From: Styela clava
Lineage: Eukaryota; Chordata; Ascidiacea; Stolidobranchia; Styelidae
Direction of reading: 5' to 3'
Assembly (NCBI RefSeq): GCF_964204865.1
Contig: NC_135258.1
Coordinates: forward strand, 7,307,001 to 7,371,000
Length of the DNA stretch: 64,000 bases
The translations under genes were made by a program, and so were the position numbers. The notes under the pieces are model-generated. The model was not told the origin of the DNA. It ran no database searches and worked only from the letters and a program-made list of their open reading frames with translations. Numbering within the stretch: the stretch's first letter is position 1; each line of letters begins with the position of its first letter. Below are positions 24,201 to 36,000 of the stretch, piece after piece.

Positions 24201-27200
24201 GCTCCGCTGTTTTTTGCGTCGCACTGTACAACAATACACTGGAGAATATATCACATCATCTCTAAGTTAGTTAGGTATCACAAGAAGAAAATGTCTTTAG
24301 AACTCGTTTTATCAATGATATGCTGCAAAAAATATGTGGTGGTGAGACATTAGCATCAAAAAATGAAGTTAGGATTGCCAAAACCTTTTAAAACAGAAAA
24401 ATTGAGGTAAAATCATGCATCAAGATTTTCGTAGATCTTTACATTTAAAAAAAAATTGTTTTACCAAAACCAAGTTTTCTACAATACACCCAATTTCATT
24501 ATTATCCTGATTACCTGGTTCCAACTCTCTTTATCAGAAAGATAAATCAATCTACTGACAGCAAGATGGCAACCACAAACATTTTCTATTGAAAGTTGAG
24601 AACTAATCTGAGTTAATATTCGATCAACAACATCGATTTTCCAGCCTATACCCTGAGAAACCAAAGAAAAGAGTAATGGTAGTAAGAATAATGGCTTAAA
24701 ATTGAATTTGACATTTTCAAAGTTATGCTTTATAGTGTATGAGATGCTTTATGAACTTAGATTGACCTCCGGCACAGACACAAAAAAATAACATAACATA
24801 AAACAACCAACACGAAAGTTTAAGAAAGTTGCTTAAAATGATATTTAAAATATAGAACTGTAAAATCGTTTTTTACCTCAAATAATATCATGAGTGTTTT
24901 GTTTCTGACCAATGCTAAGAAGCACAATGCAATGTAGTCACAGCATGATGTCATTAAAGTTGTTCCCATAGCAACTACCGGTTTGGTCCATTGCACACGT
25001 GTAATACTGCTGAGAAACTTATCAGTCTCCATAAGTAAACTTATTGCATTGGTATCATTCTAGATATAGAATAGATATAACGTTAATTGTGGAGATTCTT
25101 GCTAGTTTTTCTAATTTTATTAAAGGATTTCAAATTCTCCAAACAGGGCTTTAAATAAGTGATATGTATGTAGTGTGAAATATTGAAAAACAACTTGTTG
25201 GTTTGACATTGGCATCAGCCGTCAAGTTATCTACACCCTGGTTGAAGTCGTGAGCATTAGAATTAAGTCAGATTAATCTACGATGGCAATAAAAACAAAA
25301 TTCTTTGCATTATAAATAGTTGAGAACAGCATTTTTATCATGTCCTAATAATGTCTTATAATATTAATACAGTAATAATACAAAAACTACGATTTATAAA
25401 TTTCCCACAGTAGAATAACGGTTTTCATGTAGCTACATGCACTACCTTTATATTTCTGCTTATTGTGAGACTGGTTTAGAAAGAACTTTGAATAAAAGTA
25501 CACTTACTAACGAATCCATAACTGCTTTCACACATTTTTCTCGTAGATCGACTTGCATTGAAGCAAATCCTTTATTCGGCCATAACTTGTAGAAATATTT
25601 TGTGTTCCATTTCAAACAAGCGGCAAACAAATCATTGAGTGAAAAAAATGAAGCAAGTTGAATTACTTCTGGTGCGTTTGCTATACAATCTGTAAAATAT
25701 TCGAAGAAAATTGAAAGATATAGAATACTGATAATTACAGCATTGTTTCGTTTACTGTAAGTATACCAAGCAGACATAAAAACCATCATGCTGAACGTCA
25801 TGGAATCATATTTTCAAAGTCTCGGAGTACAGAGATGTCAAAATTTTCCACAAAAACTCAAAAAGCTTCTAGTTTACTACATGTCTTTAACAGTATGTTA
25901 GGGAAGGGCTGTATAAGCTGAAGTTTTTGATGAAAAAAAATTATTTCTCGGCATTCAGAGTCGCAGTCAAAATTTTTACAACTCGAGAGAGTCGATTGCG
26001 AATTCCTCCTCAGCCCTGCTAACTAGATAATATGCTCAGTGTATGTACCAATATGGAACTAATTTTGTTCGCCTACTTTACATCAAGTTGTATAAAGGGA
26101 CTGAAACCTATGGGCAGGGGGTATATTCAATCGGCAACAGACAGTCCCTGGGGCCCAAACTCGTAATAGAACTGAAAAAAAGGAAAATCAGAATACAATT
26201 ATGGCCTAACCCTAACCTGGTACACACACTTCAGGAGTACATAAACTTTGAACTCGAAGTTAGTAGGTCGGAATGAAATTTTTTTCACAATCAAGAGTTG
26301 AGAGTTGATTTCAAATTTCCCCCCACTATTCAGCTCTGCTAAATAGATAACACGGTTAAGAGTATTTCCAATGCAGTCTAAACTTTCATCTCACCTTTAC
26401 ACGGTCTATGAAACGAATGACACATTTCACTTTTAATGTGATATTTAGCGACAGTTGTTAATTCTGCCATTCCATACATGTCTGCAATCTGAAGAATGTC
26501 AAGCAATGGACAAAATCTTGGCAATTCACTTGACGCTCCATAAAGAAAACATAATAAAGCTGCCACAGCTTCCGGCTTTACATTGTCTGAATCAGAAAGG
26601 AACAAAATTGCCTTTTGGCTTGGATATAGTTATTTGAAATATATTCTAGATCAGTGATTCTCAAATGGTGGGGTGTGCCCCACAAGGGGGGCATAGACAA
26701 TTTTTGAGGGGCCGTGAAGCTAATTAGAATATTTGTTAGATTTGGCCGCCTTATTTTGGATATTTACATTTCTTTATTATTTACACATATTTTCGACGTG
26801 TTCTTACTGTCTGTTATTTGTAGCTTATTGTTAACTAGTTATTTTTAAGGTGGGGCGCAACTTAAAAAGTTTGAAAACCATTGTTCGAGAGAGAAAATAA
26901 CTTTTGTGCAAAGCTTCCTAGAAATTTATGGATTCTGTTTTTTGGGTCACACTGTGTATATATAGCCTACTCAACTCCTAAGACAAGCTTGGAGTTCGCT
27001 TATTGGAAGAAGTATTAGAAGTTTAGTCCAGAATCGTACTGTGTAGAAGATTGTTTGTATCCTTTGTATCCTTTTTGTGTGCGATAACACAAAATTTCAG
27101 GGCTCCTCTGTGTCACACAGCAGTTTGCAAATAACCACTGGTTGGTTATGGTTGCCTCAGTCATTCATGGGCGCTCCAGAAGTGTGTGTACCAATTTGAA

Positions 27201-28882
27201 GGTAACTAATTTTGTTCGCCTACTTTACATCTAGTTGTGTAAAGGGCTGGAACCTGTGCGCAGGAGGTATATTCACTTGGCTAATACAAACAGTCACCAG
27301 CCTATAATAGAACTAAAATAAGAAAAATCAAAATCAAATTATGGCCTAACCCTCACCTGGTACACACACTACGGCAGTACCCATCCATGCACTGCCAACT
27401 TTCCATTTCCCAAAAAGAAATAGGAAATAGCAACGAAGATATTTGTCCGCAAAATGAATTAGCTCAACTTACTTAGAGTTATTTCTTTTGAGTTTTTCTC
27501 AGTCCATGTATTTTGAAACATTGCTTTGAAATAACTACATCTTGTCATCAAAACTTCTTTGTGACAAAGAAAGCATTCGTTCTCTGCCTAAATATAAGTA
27601 ACGTTGTGATCAAGTAACGGCAATTGAAGTTCATGAGCTCATGTGCACGGTAAATATGGGCAGCTTTAAAATAAACTCAAAAAAGCCTTCTAAGAAAGTT
27701 ATAAGCTTGCGAAACACAAACAGTAAAATAATTAGTTAGTTTTTGTTACATATGATGCAATATATGATGAACTGTTGTCACATAATAATTTAAACTGTTA
27801 AAAATGAACATGACTTGTCGCCAGCGTCCGGAATTTTTCATTCATGGTTGAAATTCTGTCAAAATTGCATGCTACTACTAGTTAAAATGAATTTCAATTC
27901 TTCAATTTAATTACTGATTTAGCAATCACCATAATTACTTTTCAGATACCATTGATCTTCGCACATAGGTCACACTTTTTTGAACCAAAAGCTATGCCAA
28001 AATCGGTGGTGCAACATATACACTCAACATAAATGCAAACACCAGTATTCTTGTGTAGGAGAGTCCAACAAATCGACCAAAAGAAGCAGTTCCATGAAGA
28101 ATGCCAAAATTGTATAACAGTTTTAAAAATTATAAACTATAGGTACCTCCCATGTGTTTGCTGAACATTAATTTTGGTATATATCCCAATGCCTACCTTC
28201 AGTACAATATCAGATGCTTGTGGATGGAAAAATTCATTCAACAGCTTTTGTCCAAGATCACATGATGGTGATGGAAGATCGGAATCTAACAAAAGCTTCG
28301 ACTGAAGGAGATTTGGTGAGAGTGAACCTGTCATCTCCGTGAGATTATCAGAAAAGCTGTAATGGAAAGGAATCCACTGAATGTCTTATGAATTCTGAAC
28401 TGATATTTCCTGATGTCCATTGTATATAGTCAAATTTCGTGCTTTTTAATAAGATTGAATTTTGAAATCCTCAAGATAGTCATTTCAGTCATGAGCTGAG
28501 CTCATTTCCTAGTCTGAACTTGTACTAGAATTTTTGCACATGCCACATCAAATTGGAATGCTGATAATCTAAATTTTTACGCTATTCAGACAATCACAGT
28601 TTTAGATGGAAACTCGAGCCTTCTCGAACTAAGTGAGATGAAATTTTTATATACCTGAAGCCAGTGCTGGGGCTAGCAAACTGTTCAGCTCAAAGTGGAG
28701 ATACGAATTCGCTGTAATAACTCTTTGGACATGAATTGTAACCTTAATTAGCTTTTAACACAAATGATTGGTTGCTCAACACACAAAGCACTCTAACCCA
28801 ATTCATATGCTACCTACCTTTTTACATCTTTTTCTAACGTTCGAGCGAGGTTCTTAGATAATTTAGTTTTAGTCAAATCCAT
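21201..28882 (-). CDS. BTBD8: BTB/POZ domain-containing protein 8-like (BTB-BACK)
   Basis: Exons: 28818-28882, 28197-28356, 27473-27587, 26395-26586, 25508-25689, 24877-25059, 24515-24652, 23819-23983, 23124-23179, 21201-21414. All junctions are in phase; 1470 nt, 489 residues. It starts MDLTKTKLSKNLARTLEKDV. Residues about 55-165 form a BTB domain (LLNEFFHPQASDIVLK, CSYFKAMFQNTW, LQIADMYGMAELTTVAKY). Residues about 178-300 are BACK-like (ACLKWNTKYFYKLWPNKGFA). The segment VWCFLVSNYFAVIHTESWNM and the nearby KRPVLSSSL match the conserved region after BACK in vertebrate BTBD8 as I remember it. Vertebrate BTBD8 has two BTB domains; only the counterpart of the second is seen here. The long AP2-binding C-terminal tail of the vertebrate long form is also absent: the last exon ends VVTKPIPA after a short basic linker. 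BTB-BACK proteins often act as CUL3 adaptors, whereas vertebrate BTBD8 is linked to clathrin/AP2 traffic, so the role here is open. Confidence 0.8.
21586..22947. mobile_element. Non-autonomous hAT element, 1362 bp
   Basis: The ends are CAGGGCTTTCCAAACTAGG and AGTTTGGGAAGCCCTG, inverted repeats. They are flanked by near-identical 8-mers AGTTAGAG (21578-21585) and GGTTAGAG (22948-22955). The element contains an (AT)n run near 21650-21672. It fills most of the last intron of BTBD8. The 99-codon open frame inside (22281-22580) resembles no transposase I know. Confidence 0.88.
26034..26240 (+). mobile_element. MITE family 1 copy
   Basis: GTATGTACCAATATGGAACT to TGGTACACACACTTCAGGAG. It lies in the BTBD8 intron between the BACK exon and the preceding BTB exon. 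Confidence 0.75.
26652..26883. mobile_element. Short hAT element, 232 bp
   Basis: Left end CAGTGATTCTCAAATGGTGG and right end AAAAAGTTTGAAAACCATTG, related to the element at 12959-13482. The flanking 8-mers TTCTAGAT and TTCGAGAG agree at 6 of 8 positions. It is in a BTBD8 intron. Confidence 0.75.
27171..27380 (+). mobile_element. MITE family 1 copy
   Basis: Starts GCGCTCCAGAAGTGTGTGTA and ends GGTACACACACTACGGCAG, in a BTBD8 intron. This is one of the best preserved copies. Confidence 0.8.
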
Positions 28883-29604
28883 CTTCAAAGATCTGGTGAT
28901 AACATTCCAATTTCAAACACAGAATGAAAAGTCAATCTATTTACAAAACATTAAAGAATATTTATTGCTCAAATCTTATGTTAACGTAAAATTAAATAAA
29001 GAAACTGAAGTTTTATATCACAAAAATTTCAAATTAAATCAGCACAAAAAAGAAGATCGGCGAGTTATCACAAAAGACCACAATCAACATTTATCAGTAA
29101 CTAAAAAATATATTTCAACGAAATTATTGCCTGAATATAGACGATTCATCAAAATCTAGTAAGATTGAGCTTATTTTCAAAACAAGTTGCCTACCAAGTA
29201 AAGTTAAAATGATCGTAACCTAAAATGTTAATGTTAAGCTATTCTGGCAATCTAAAGGTTTAGATAAAAATTGTGAAAACTTCACAGCTAACAATCTGTA
29301 ATTGAATTTACCACTTTTGCAGTTATTTTTACTACGATTCACAAACATTCTAGGTCATTTAGGAAACGTTACAAGCTTAGAAAACAGCTTACTATTTGAT
29401 ACAATTGACACAAACGGGGCCATGTGATGGAAATGTTCCTATTTGCATTTATCCTGTAATTATACAGATGCCTACAGAATGTTGCATGAAATGAATTTGT
29501 TATATCATCTCAATTATTGCTGTAAACACACAGATTTGAAAAAAAATCACACGTAGCAGGGAGAAGAGTGTAAAGTAACAATAACATGGGAATTTAAAGT
29601 TAAT
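28883..29604. other. Spacer between FBXO7 3' end and BTBD8 start
   Basis: About 720 bp. It must hold the FBXO7 3' UTR and any BTBD8 promoter. The plus-strand open frame at 28896-29159 is lysine-rich AT-rich sequence with no domain. Confidence 0.4.
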
Positions 29605-31134
29605 TTACATGAACCCATATCTCTGGTCATGTCGTGACCTTCTTTGGCGACCTTGAAAAGGCATCGTTGGAGCCCCAAACCCTTCAAAATCAGCGTCCAT
29701 CATTCCACCACCCCTTCCAGGTCTGAAACCTCCACCAGGAAATATGGGGTCATATCGTGAACCAGGAAGAGGATTATCTGGATGCATTGGGTGATTGGGT
29801 CGTGATGGGGGTAAGCGTCTGGGTGGGGTTGCAAATGGTCCATAAGGAAAAGTTGGATGCAAGTCATGTTCACCACCTATCATTCCAAATGGTTGCTGAT
29901 CAGGAAATGGAACAGGTTGACCAGGAATTGGGGTCGGAAATTGGGGCCAGGGGTCAGTTTGATAATCACGATAATAGCGCTCCATGTCTTGTTTACGTTC
30001 CTTTTCTCTAACGAAACGCTTAGAATATGTTTTTTTCCAAGAATTTTCAACACTAATGGGATGGGATTTGAAATCCTTTATATACAAGTTTCTCCATAGA
30101 TTTTCATCATTGGTTATGTCCTGTAATGCTTTGTTTACTTGGGATAAAGATATCAAGCTTTTACAGTCTAGCTGTGAAAATATTAGTTGTAAAATTTCAG
30201 GAAATAACGACAAAAGTCCATGAACTGGTGGGAGTTGCAACTCTTCTCTCATGTTATTCAACGCAGGATGAGCGATCGTTTCTTTAACTTGTCGATTCAA
30301 TTTTGATAAATTCTTGTAGACAGCGGCAGCATTAGAATTCTTAGTGGAGGCTGTGAAACTTTGAATATAGTCTTTCGTCGTTATTTGAAGAGTTAGGACT
30401 TGTTCGTTGGTATTGCGACACGGTTGCGCAACTCCATTAACAAGAACGAATGAACCAAGCTGATTGCAAGTGAAATTGAATTTCAAATCTGGGCCTGCTG
30501 CATGACTGTATTCTACTGCGAATATTCGAGATTGTAAATGGGGTAATATGTCACTATGCTCGGTCATTCCTTCAATATAAAATCCACTCTCACACATCAT
30601 AAAATGCAAAGCGATACAAAGCGCTTGAAATTCATTTTTAATAAAATCATCTTCATAAAGTTTTTGCACTAAGTGTGGAACATCAGATGAACCATTACAG
30701 TCTCTGAAAAATATGGGACCAGGTGATGAACAAGGTATATATTCTGTAGTTTCTGTTTCAGTAACTGTTGATGGACCAGGTTGATCTTGCTCAAAGGTTT
30801 CTGAAGCCACGGACATTTCAGACATCACAGGAGTAACCGAGGATGTGTTTTCTTCCACAGAAGTTTGTGAAATTCCCATAACCAATGCATTATCACCAAG
30901 CAAGACCTTGATGAGATCCCCAGATACAATTCCTGCTGATTTTAAATTACTTTCTCCTTCTCCTGCACATGTTTTACCATCCAAACTAATGTGAAAACTA
31001 GCATCAATATTTATTCCCCATTCTCCAAACGCAGTTTCTCTTATTGCTGACTTCAAAGTTTCAAATGTAGGTTGCGGTTCATCTTCAATAGTTATTATTT
31101 TCGTCTTTTTCTCGAATCTTACTCTTAGCTTCAT
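29605..31134 (-). CDS. FBXO7: F-box only protein 7 (SCF substrate receptor, PI31-related)
   Basis: A single uninterrupted exon of 509 residues, close to the vertebrate length. Residues 1-80 are a ubiquitin-like domain (MKLRVRFEKKTKIITIEDE). About 165-300 is the FP domain shared with the proteasome regulator PI31. About 305-352 is the F-box (LFPEILQLIFSQLDCKSLIS, then NLWRNLYIKDF). The C-terminus is proline/arginine/glycine-rich with IGGEHDLHP, RYDPIFPGG and a final GFM, as in vertebrate FBXO7. The protein is expected to bind SKP1-CUL1 and deliver substrates for ubiquitination, and to bind PI31/proteasome. Vertebrate FBXO7 is also linked to mitophagy. The gene is intronless, unlike the vertebrate gene and the flanking BTBD8 and EDRF1, but like its upstream neighbour ATP5PO. 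Confidence 0.95.
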   Translation of the reverse strand: MKLRVRFEKKTKIITIEDEPQPTFETLKSAIRETAFGEWGINIDASFHISLDGKTCAGEGESNLKSAGIVSGDLIKVLLGDNALVMGISQTSVEENTSSVTPVMSEMSVASETFEQDQPGPSTVTETETTEYIPCSSPGPIFFRDCNGSSDVPHLVQKLYEDDFIKNEFQALCIALHFMMCESGFYIEGMTEHSDILPHLQSRIFAVEYSHAAGPDLKFNFTCNQLGSFVLVNGVAQPCRNTNEQVLTLQITTKDYIQSFTASTKNSNAAAVYKNLSKLNRQVKETIAHPALNNMREELQLPPVHGLLSLFPEILQLIFSQLDCKSLISLSQVNKALQDITNDENLWRNLYIKDFKSHPISVENSWKKTYSKRFVREKERKQDMERYYRDYQTDPWPQFPTPIPGQPVPFPDQQPFGMIGGEHDLHPTFPYGPFATPPRRLPPSRPNHPMHPDNPLPGSRYDPIFPGGGFRPGRGGGMMDADFEGFGAPTMPFQGRQRRSRHDQRYGFM

Positions 31135-31632
31135 TGTTATTTCATGTTGTCAAAACTTATGTTTTTAACCTATATTTTACCTAATATCTATCTAAATTTA
31201 AACACAAGATACAGGGATCAAATTCAATATCAATTCAAAACAGGTCCAAGAAATGCAGAAATGTATGGGAACATATTCAATCACATAGAAAAGTGGCAGA
31301 AAACCAATATCAATGCAGAAATTGACAATCATTGTAAAATACAGTCGAAACAGTATATTAAATAGGCATGAAACTTAGAAGCAATGAACTAAATTGAGAA
31401 TTTTTTTGATACGTAAATTATTAAATATTTCATGCACTATAAAATATAAATTCTAGGTTGTTGGGTGCATGAGACAGAAGCCAAATTAAATACAAACATG
31501 GAATTGATAATATGATATTTCTTATCCCGTAGCATATTTGAAAAGCGATACATTAAAAGATATATCACATTAAAAATCCAGTATACTCTATAAACAAACG
31601 TCCTAAAGAAGCAGATGAGTTGAAATGCTAAA

Positions 31633-32277
31633 TTAAACATTTTGTCTGATTAAATCTGAATACAAGGCAACTTTACTAGCTGTGGACATATCAACATATT
31701 TCATATCTGTATATTTATCGCCAATATCAACAATAATGCCACCAAGAATTGTAGGATCAACTTTTGTCGTCAGCATCAATTTTTCATTCGGTTTCAAGAA
31801 TTTGGTTAATGCTGCTTCCAGATTTTTTCGTTGCTTAACATCCATCTCTGTTGCCGTGGTAACTGTTGCTGGAACTTCTCCCCTTTCTGCACTCATGATT
31901 CGAGCGTATACTTCAGCAGTTTCTCCCACAAGATTGAGACGTCTGTTGTCAGCTAATACTCCGAAGAAATTGACAACAGTGGATGTCATTTTGACTTTAC
32001 TAGCAACTTCTTTCAGGAGGCCTAACTTGTTTGATGTTTCAACAAATGGATCATGCATGTAATCAGCGACTTTCTGATTCTTCAAAATCTCCTGCAATGT
32101 GGTTAAATCCTGCGCGACCTCTGATTTTGCTTTAGCTTTGGAAGCAGCTGAATATAATGCGTGTGCGTAAGTTCCGGATATTCCAAACACAGGAATTGGC
32201 GTTTTCACCAAATCTTGGCGAAGAGCCGAAGACGTGCTGAGCCTTCTACAAACCAATTTCGTAATATTCGCAGCCAT
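31633..32277 (-). CDS. ATP5PO: Mitochondrial ATP synthase subunit O (OSCP)
   Basis: Single exon, 214 residues, the usual size of the animal precursor. I chose the start MAANITKLVCRRLSTSSALR because it gives a typical basic, Ser-rich mitochondrial targeting peptide. An in-frame upstream ATG at 32316 would add 13 hydrophobic residues and is less likely. Then come PIPVFGISGTYAHALYSAAS, the helical N-terminal OSCP domain, and the conserved C-terminal segment VDPTILGGIIVDIGDKYTDM. OSCP is the stator protein linking the peripheral stalk to the F1 alpha/beta hexamer in the inner membrane complex. It is intronless. It is divergent from EDRF1 across about 750 bp and lies about 500 bp upstream of FBXO7 on the same strand. 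Confidence 0.96.
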   Translation of the reverse strand: MAANITKLVCRRLSTSSALRQDLVKTPIPVFGISGTYAHALYSAASKAKAKSEVAQDLTTLQEILKNQKVADYMHDPFVETSNKLGLLKEVASKVKMTSTVVNFFGVLADNRRLNLVGETAEVYARIMSAERGEVPATVTTATEMDVKQRKNLEAALTKFLKPNEKLMLTTKVDPTILGGIIVDIGDKYTDMKYVDMSTASKVALYSDLIRQNV

Positions 32278-33027
32278 GTTTATAACTAAAACGAAACGAA
32301 ACGGACCAACCAACAAGTGAAGAAAACGCGTCTACAAAGTTACAAGGTAGGTAGTACACACACCTCTGTGCAAGGTCGACCGATTGAATTTTACTTGCCA
32401 GAATTAATCTATAAAAATATACAATATGATTATAGAAACAAGTTATTTTGAATACTTAATATATAAAAAGATTATATTATGAATGTATTGCTTGAAACCA
32501 ACAAAATTAATCAATTTCAACATAAGGAAACATTTTGTGCTTTCAATTTTTTTTGCTTTCACAGGTGAATCTGGCATGAGTATTTGACTGTTCTGATGAT
32601 ATCTCAACGTCGCCCACTGGCGATCAGGGTTCTGCAAATTTTATGACGCATAGAGGCAGTAGAGGTTCTACGTACAAATATTGTTGCCAGATTTAATAAT
32701 GTTAAATCACTCAGTAACATTTATTATCGAAAAAATATGAGTAATTTCATGTGGACAGTATAAAAATGATTTGAGAACAAATTCAATATACATGTTAGTT
32801 TTGTTCTTTAAAATATAATTTGAAAAGTAACGAGGTGATGTCTTTGTTGTTTCAAATTACGAAAAGAAATGGCAAGTGACATTGCCGAAGAATTGCATTT
32901 TCCGGAATAGAATTCTTAACATTCTAATAATTTTCAAGTTCCTGTATAGTCTGACTTTCGTTTTATAGAAAGTTTAGATGATTGTTGACACATAGAAGCG
33001 CATTGTCGCTTACAGTACATCTATAAC
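32278..33027. promoter_or_regulatory. Divergent promoter region of ATP5PO and EDRF1
   Basis: 750 bp separate the two start codons, which face away from each other. No TATA box or obvious shared motif stood out. CGCTTACAG just before the EDRF1 ATG looks like a 3' splice site, so EDRF1 may have a 5' UTR intron or a trans-spliced leader. Confidence 0.4.
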
Positions 33028-36000
33028 ATGGAACCTCCGCCTGATTGTTCGTCTCATTACATCAAAAATGATGAATATTTTCCACCAATTACCCATTCAT
33101 CGTCATCCAAGCGGAATGAAAATGGCAATGGATGTACAAACGGGGATTTCCTTGATATATCGGCGAAAACTGGACATTTTGGATTTACAAAAACGGATGT
33201 TTCCCAACCATCTACAAGCAAAACACTGGACAAAATAGAAGGAAATCCCTCTGTTAGGTTAGCTCATGCTTTTGATTCTGTAAATTACTGAATTGTGGAA
33301 AAACCGCCAGCTATTTTAATCTTTATTTTTTTTTAAGTGTGTGTTCTTGTGCTTGGATTAATTTTAAAGCATCGTATCCCCAAAGCAAGAAAAGACGTAG
33401 GGTGGCTTACCCACTTTGAGGCCACGACCTATTTGCGGCCATCAACTTCATCGATCTAATTAAGGCTGAAAAAATTAACGAACCGCGACGATATTTCTCA
33501 TGCGGTATCGTCCACTTGTTCCTCATAGTTCTGCGAAATTACACTAAAATGCGGCCACAAACAAAAAAGTTACGATTGAAAACTCGACTGAAGAAAAATA
33601 AAGGACCTTTTTTCATGTCGCCAACTACCCATTGTCCCATTAAAATACTTGAAAATCCATACAAATAGGTCTATAAGAAATAAAAAGATGAAATTTGGCA
33701 AGGGGGTAGAGTTGTATTTCTTTTAACCATCTTTAAATTTTTGCGCTTCTACATTTAAAGGAGGGGGAATAGGAGGGTGCGATTTCCAATACGTCGATAA
33801 TATCTTTGTTGACCAATTTGCAACCACCGTGTTTTTGTCTGTTTGATTGCTGTGATGCGGTGCTTTGTATATAATTTGACGAGTTTTGTTCGAAATGACC
33901 GTGTTCTTAAAATATATGACGGCCAGAAATGCAATTAGTAGTCCAATTTTTTCACGCATGGCTGCGTATGCTCTAGCATCGACGCAGCAGAAACAATGTT
34001 CATGGCTTGAAATCCGTGATCGCACACTGGTCGTTCGGTCGCAAATACATCTTCTGAGTGTCGTACCTTGGTAGTTTGTATAGCTTTAACCCCTGATCGT
34101 AGAAAGTTTATTCGAGGTTTAGCGTGTAGAATAAATGCCAATGCACCTACGGTTAAAAAAATTAACGGGTTAGCAGACTGGCTACACCACCCACCAAAAC
34201 TCATAAACGAATTTTAAGGCGAGGTTGAATGAATATTACAAAATTTCATCGACTAAAAATACTAAACTCTCGAAGTAGTCTTAATTAATAATAACTTAAC
34301 TTTGAAAGCTCCCTAATAATTGATCAAAGATCTCCAGGAAAGCACTGCACTAAGCTTTGCGGGAAATTATACAATTTACTACATTCTGCGTGGGGTGGAA
34401 TTTAAACTCAAGATTATATTTAATCATCTACTCTGATATAGTCGGTTAACTCTAAATACAATGCATTATTTTTTTAAATGTAATGTCATAAGCAAGTTCA
34501 TAAAATAATTCATAACATTTGCAGGTCATCAGCCATCATAGCATATTCAGCAACAAAAAACAATGCAATGTTCTCCCATCTCGCTCCAGAAACAAACTTG
34601 AATCTGGCACCTTCAAACTGGCTTCGAAAAACGGTCGGACTTCGCCCAGAGACTGTGTTGCCAGGTGGCAGATATTCAAGTAATCCAAATCGTTCGTTCA
34701 GTGGATTCAGTATGGCGAGTGGCCACCTTGATAGTGTCGGCAAAGTAGATGTTGTGTCAGATGCAGAGGTTTGTGTTATGTTCACATTATATATAATCGT
34801 TCTTGAAGTAAATAGAACTTTTTAAACCATATTATTATATAAATTATATCATTCTGTCTAAAATTAGTTTCATCTGCATCGACATATCAATTGCATTGCA
34901 ATTCGAGTGCTACAATTGCTGGTTTTGTAACGAACTTTCACATACTCATCTTACAAACATTAAATTCAATAAGTTCTTTGAGTTCTGTATGTTTTATGTG
35001 AGTGAATAATTGTAACCTTGTTTTAATCAATCTTTCATGTGCAATGTTTCAAGCCCTTGTATGTGAATTTTTAGAATATAGAATATGTCACATAGCACAA
35101 ATGTGAAACATGTCTTTTTGAACACCTTCAGTTCCTGATGCTCAACCCCGTCCTACTGTACTTGAGAAAGATACGAGTTTTTCTGAAAATATTAGCTCAT
35201 GACATATTAGTGTCTATTTGTCCAGAACCCCGTTAGTAATGAAGGTATGAACCCTATCTTGAAAACTGCTGAGAATTATAACTAACTTGTATTTCTCTTT
35301 TTCAGAATATCAAGAAATTGCTGAAGATGCCGTATAACAAGGCCCATGTAAGCATGGCAATACACAGGATTGGTAGAACCTTGTTATTAGAAAACTTTGA
35401 TATAAAAAGATTCACTGCTGAGGGTGAGACTTGTATGATTGTATATATAATAAAGTCTTGAAATTTTTTTAAAATAGCGAAGGGAATTTATCGAACCCAT
35501 ATGTCGTTTTGGCCCTCACAGATGTATTAATAAATGAGGTAAAAATACTCAAACAATTATTGATTAAATAACAACGAACCTGGTTAGTAAGATATATTGG
35601 GAACTGACTTCATAACAAAATGGAAATTGTAAAGGGACTTTACGGACCTTTATATAGTAGTAAATAGTGAATACCTCATATTCAACAAGTATTGTTTTAA
35701 TCTGCAATTGAATGTGATCATCTAAAGTTTGACATCTTATTTTGAATGTAATGTATCAATTGTTTCTTACCAGCAAAGCATAATACGAGAATATCGGTCT
35801 GAGACCGAAGACTTATGAATTGAAAGTTAGGGGATCCCCCAAAACAGCACTCTTACTCCATAATGACACCTTGTGTCCCATCACTAATTATTAATAACTC
35901 GCTAATTATACGACATAATTCATCCAAAATCAATAGGCTTCTGGTACGACATATGATGAATGCACATGCAAAATCTGGAGCAGATTCAATCTCCCTTTCG

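Noticed and set aside
24040..26965. Possible single mariner element bounded by CAGGGTGACCCAG near 24044 and GGGTCACACTGTG near 26943
   Set aside because: The two ends are 2.9 kb apart and enclose several conserved BTBD8 exons, so at best they are separate solo ends.
27945..28030. Plus-strand segment reading IPLIFAHRSHFFEPKAM, which resembles a BTB motif
   Set aside because: It is on the strand opposite to BTBD8, lacks splice sites in phase, and the real BTB exons on the minus strand join without it.
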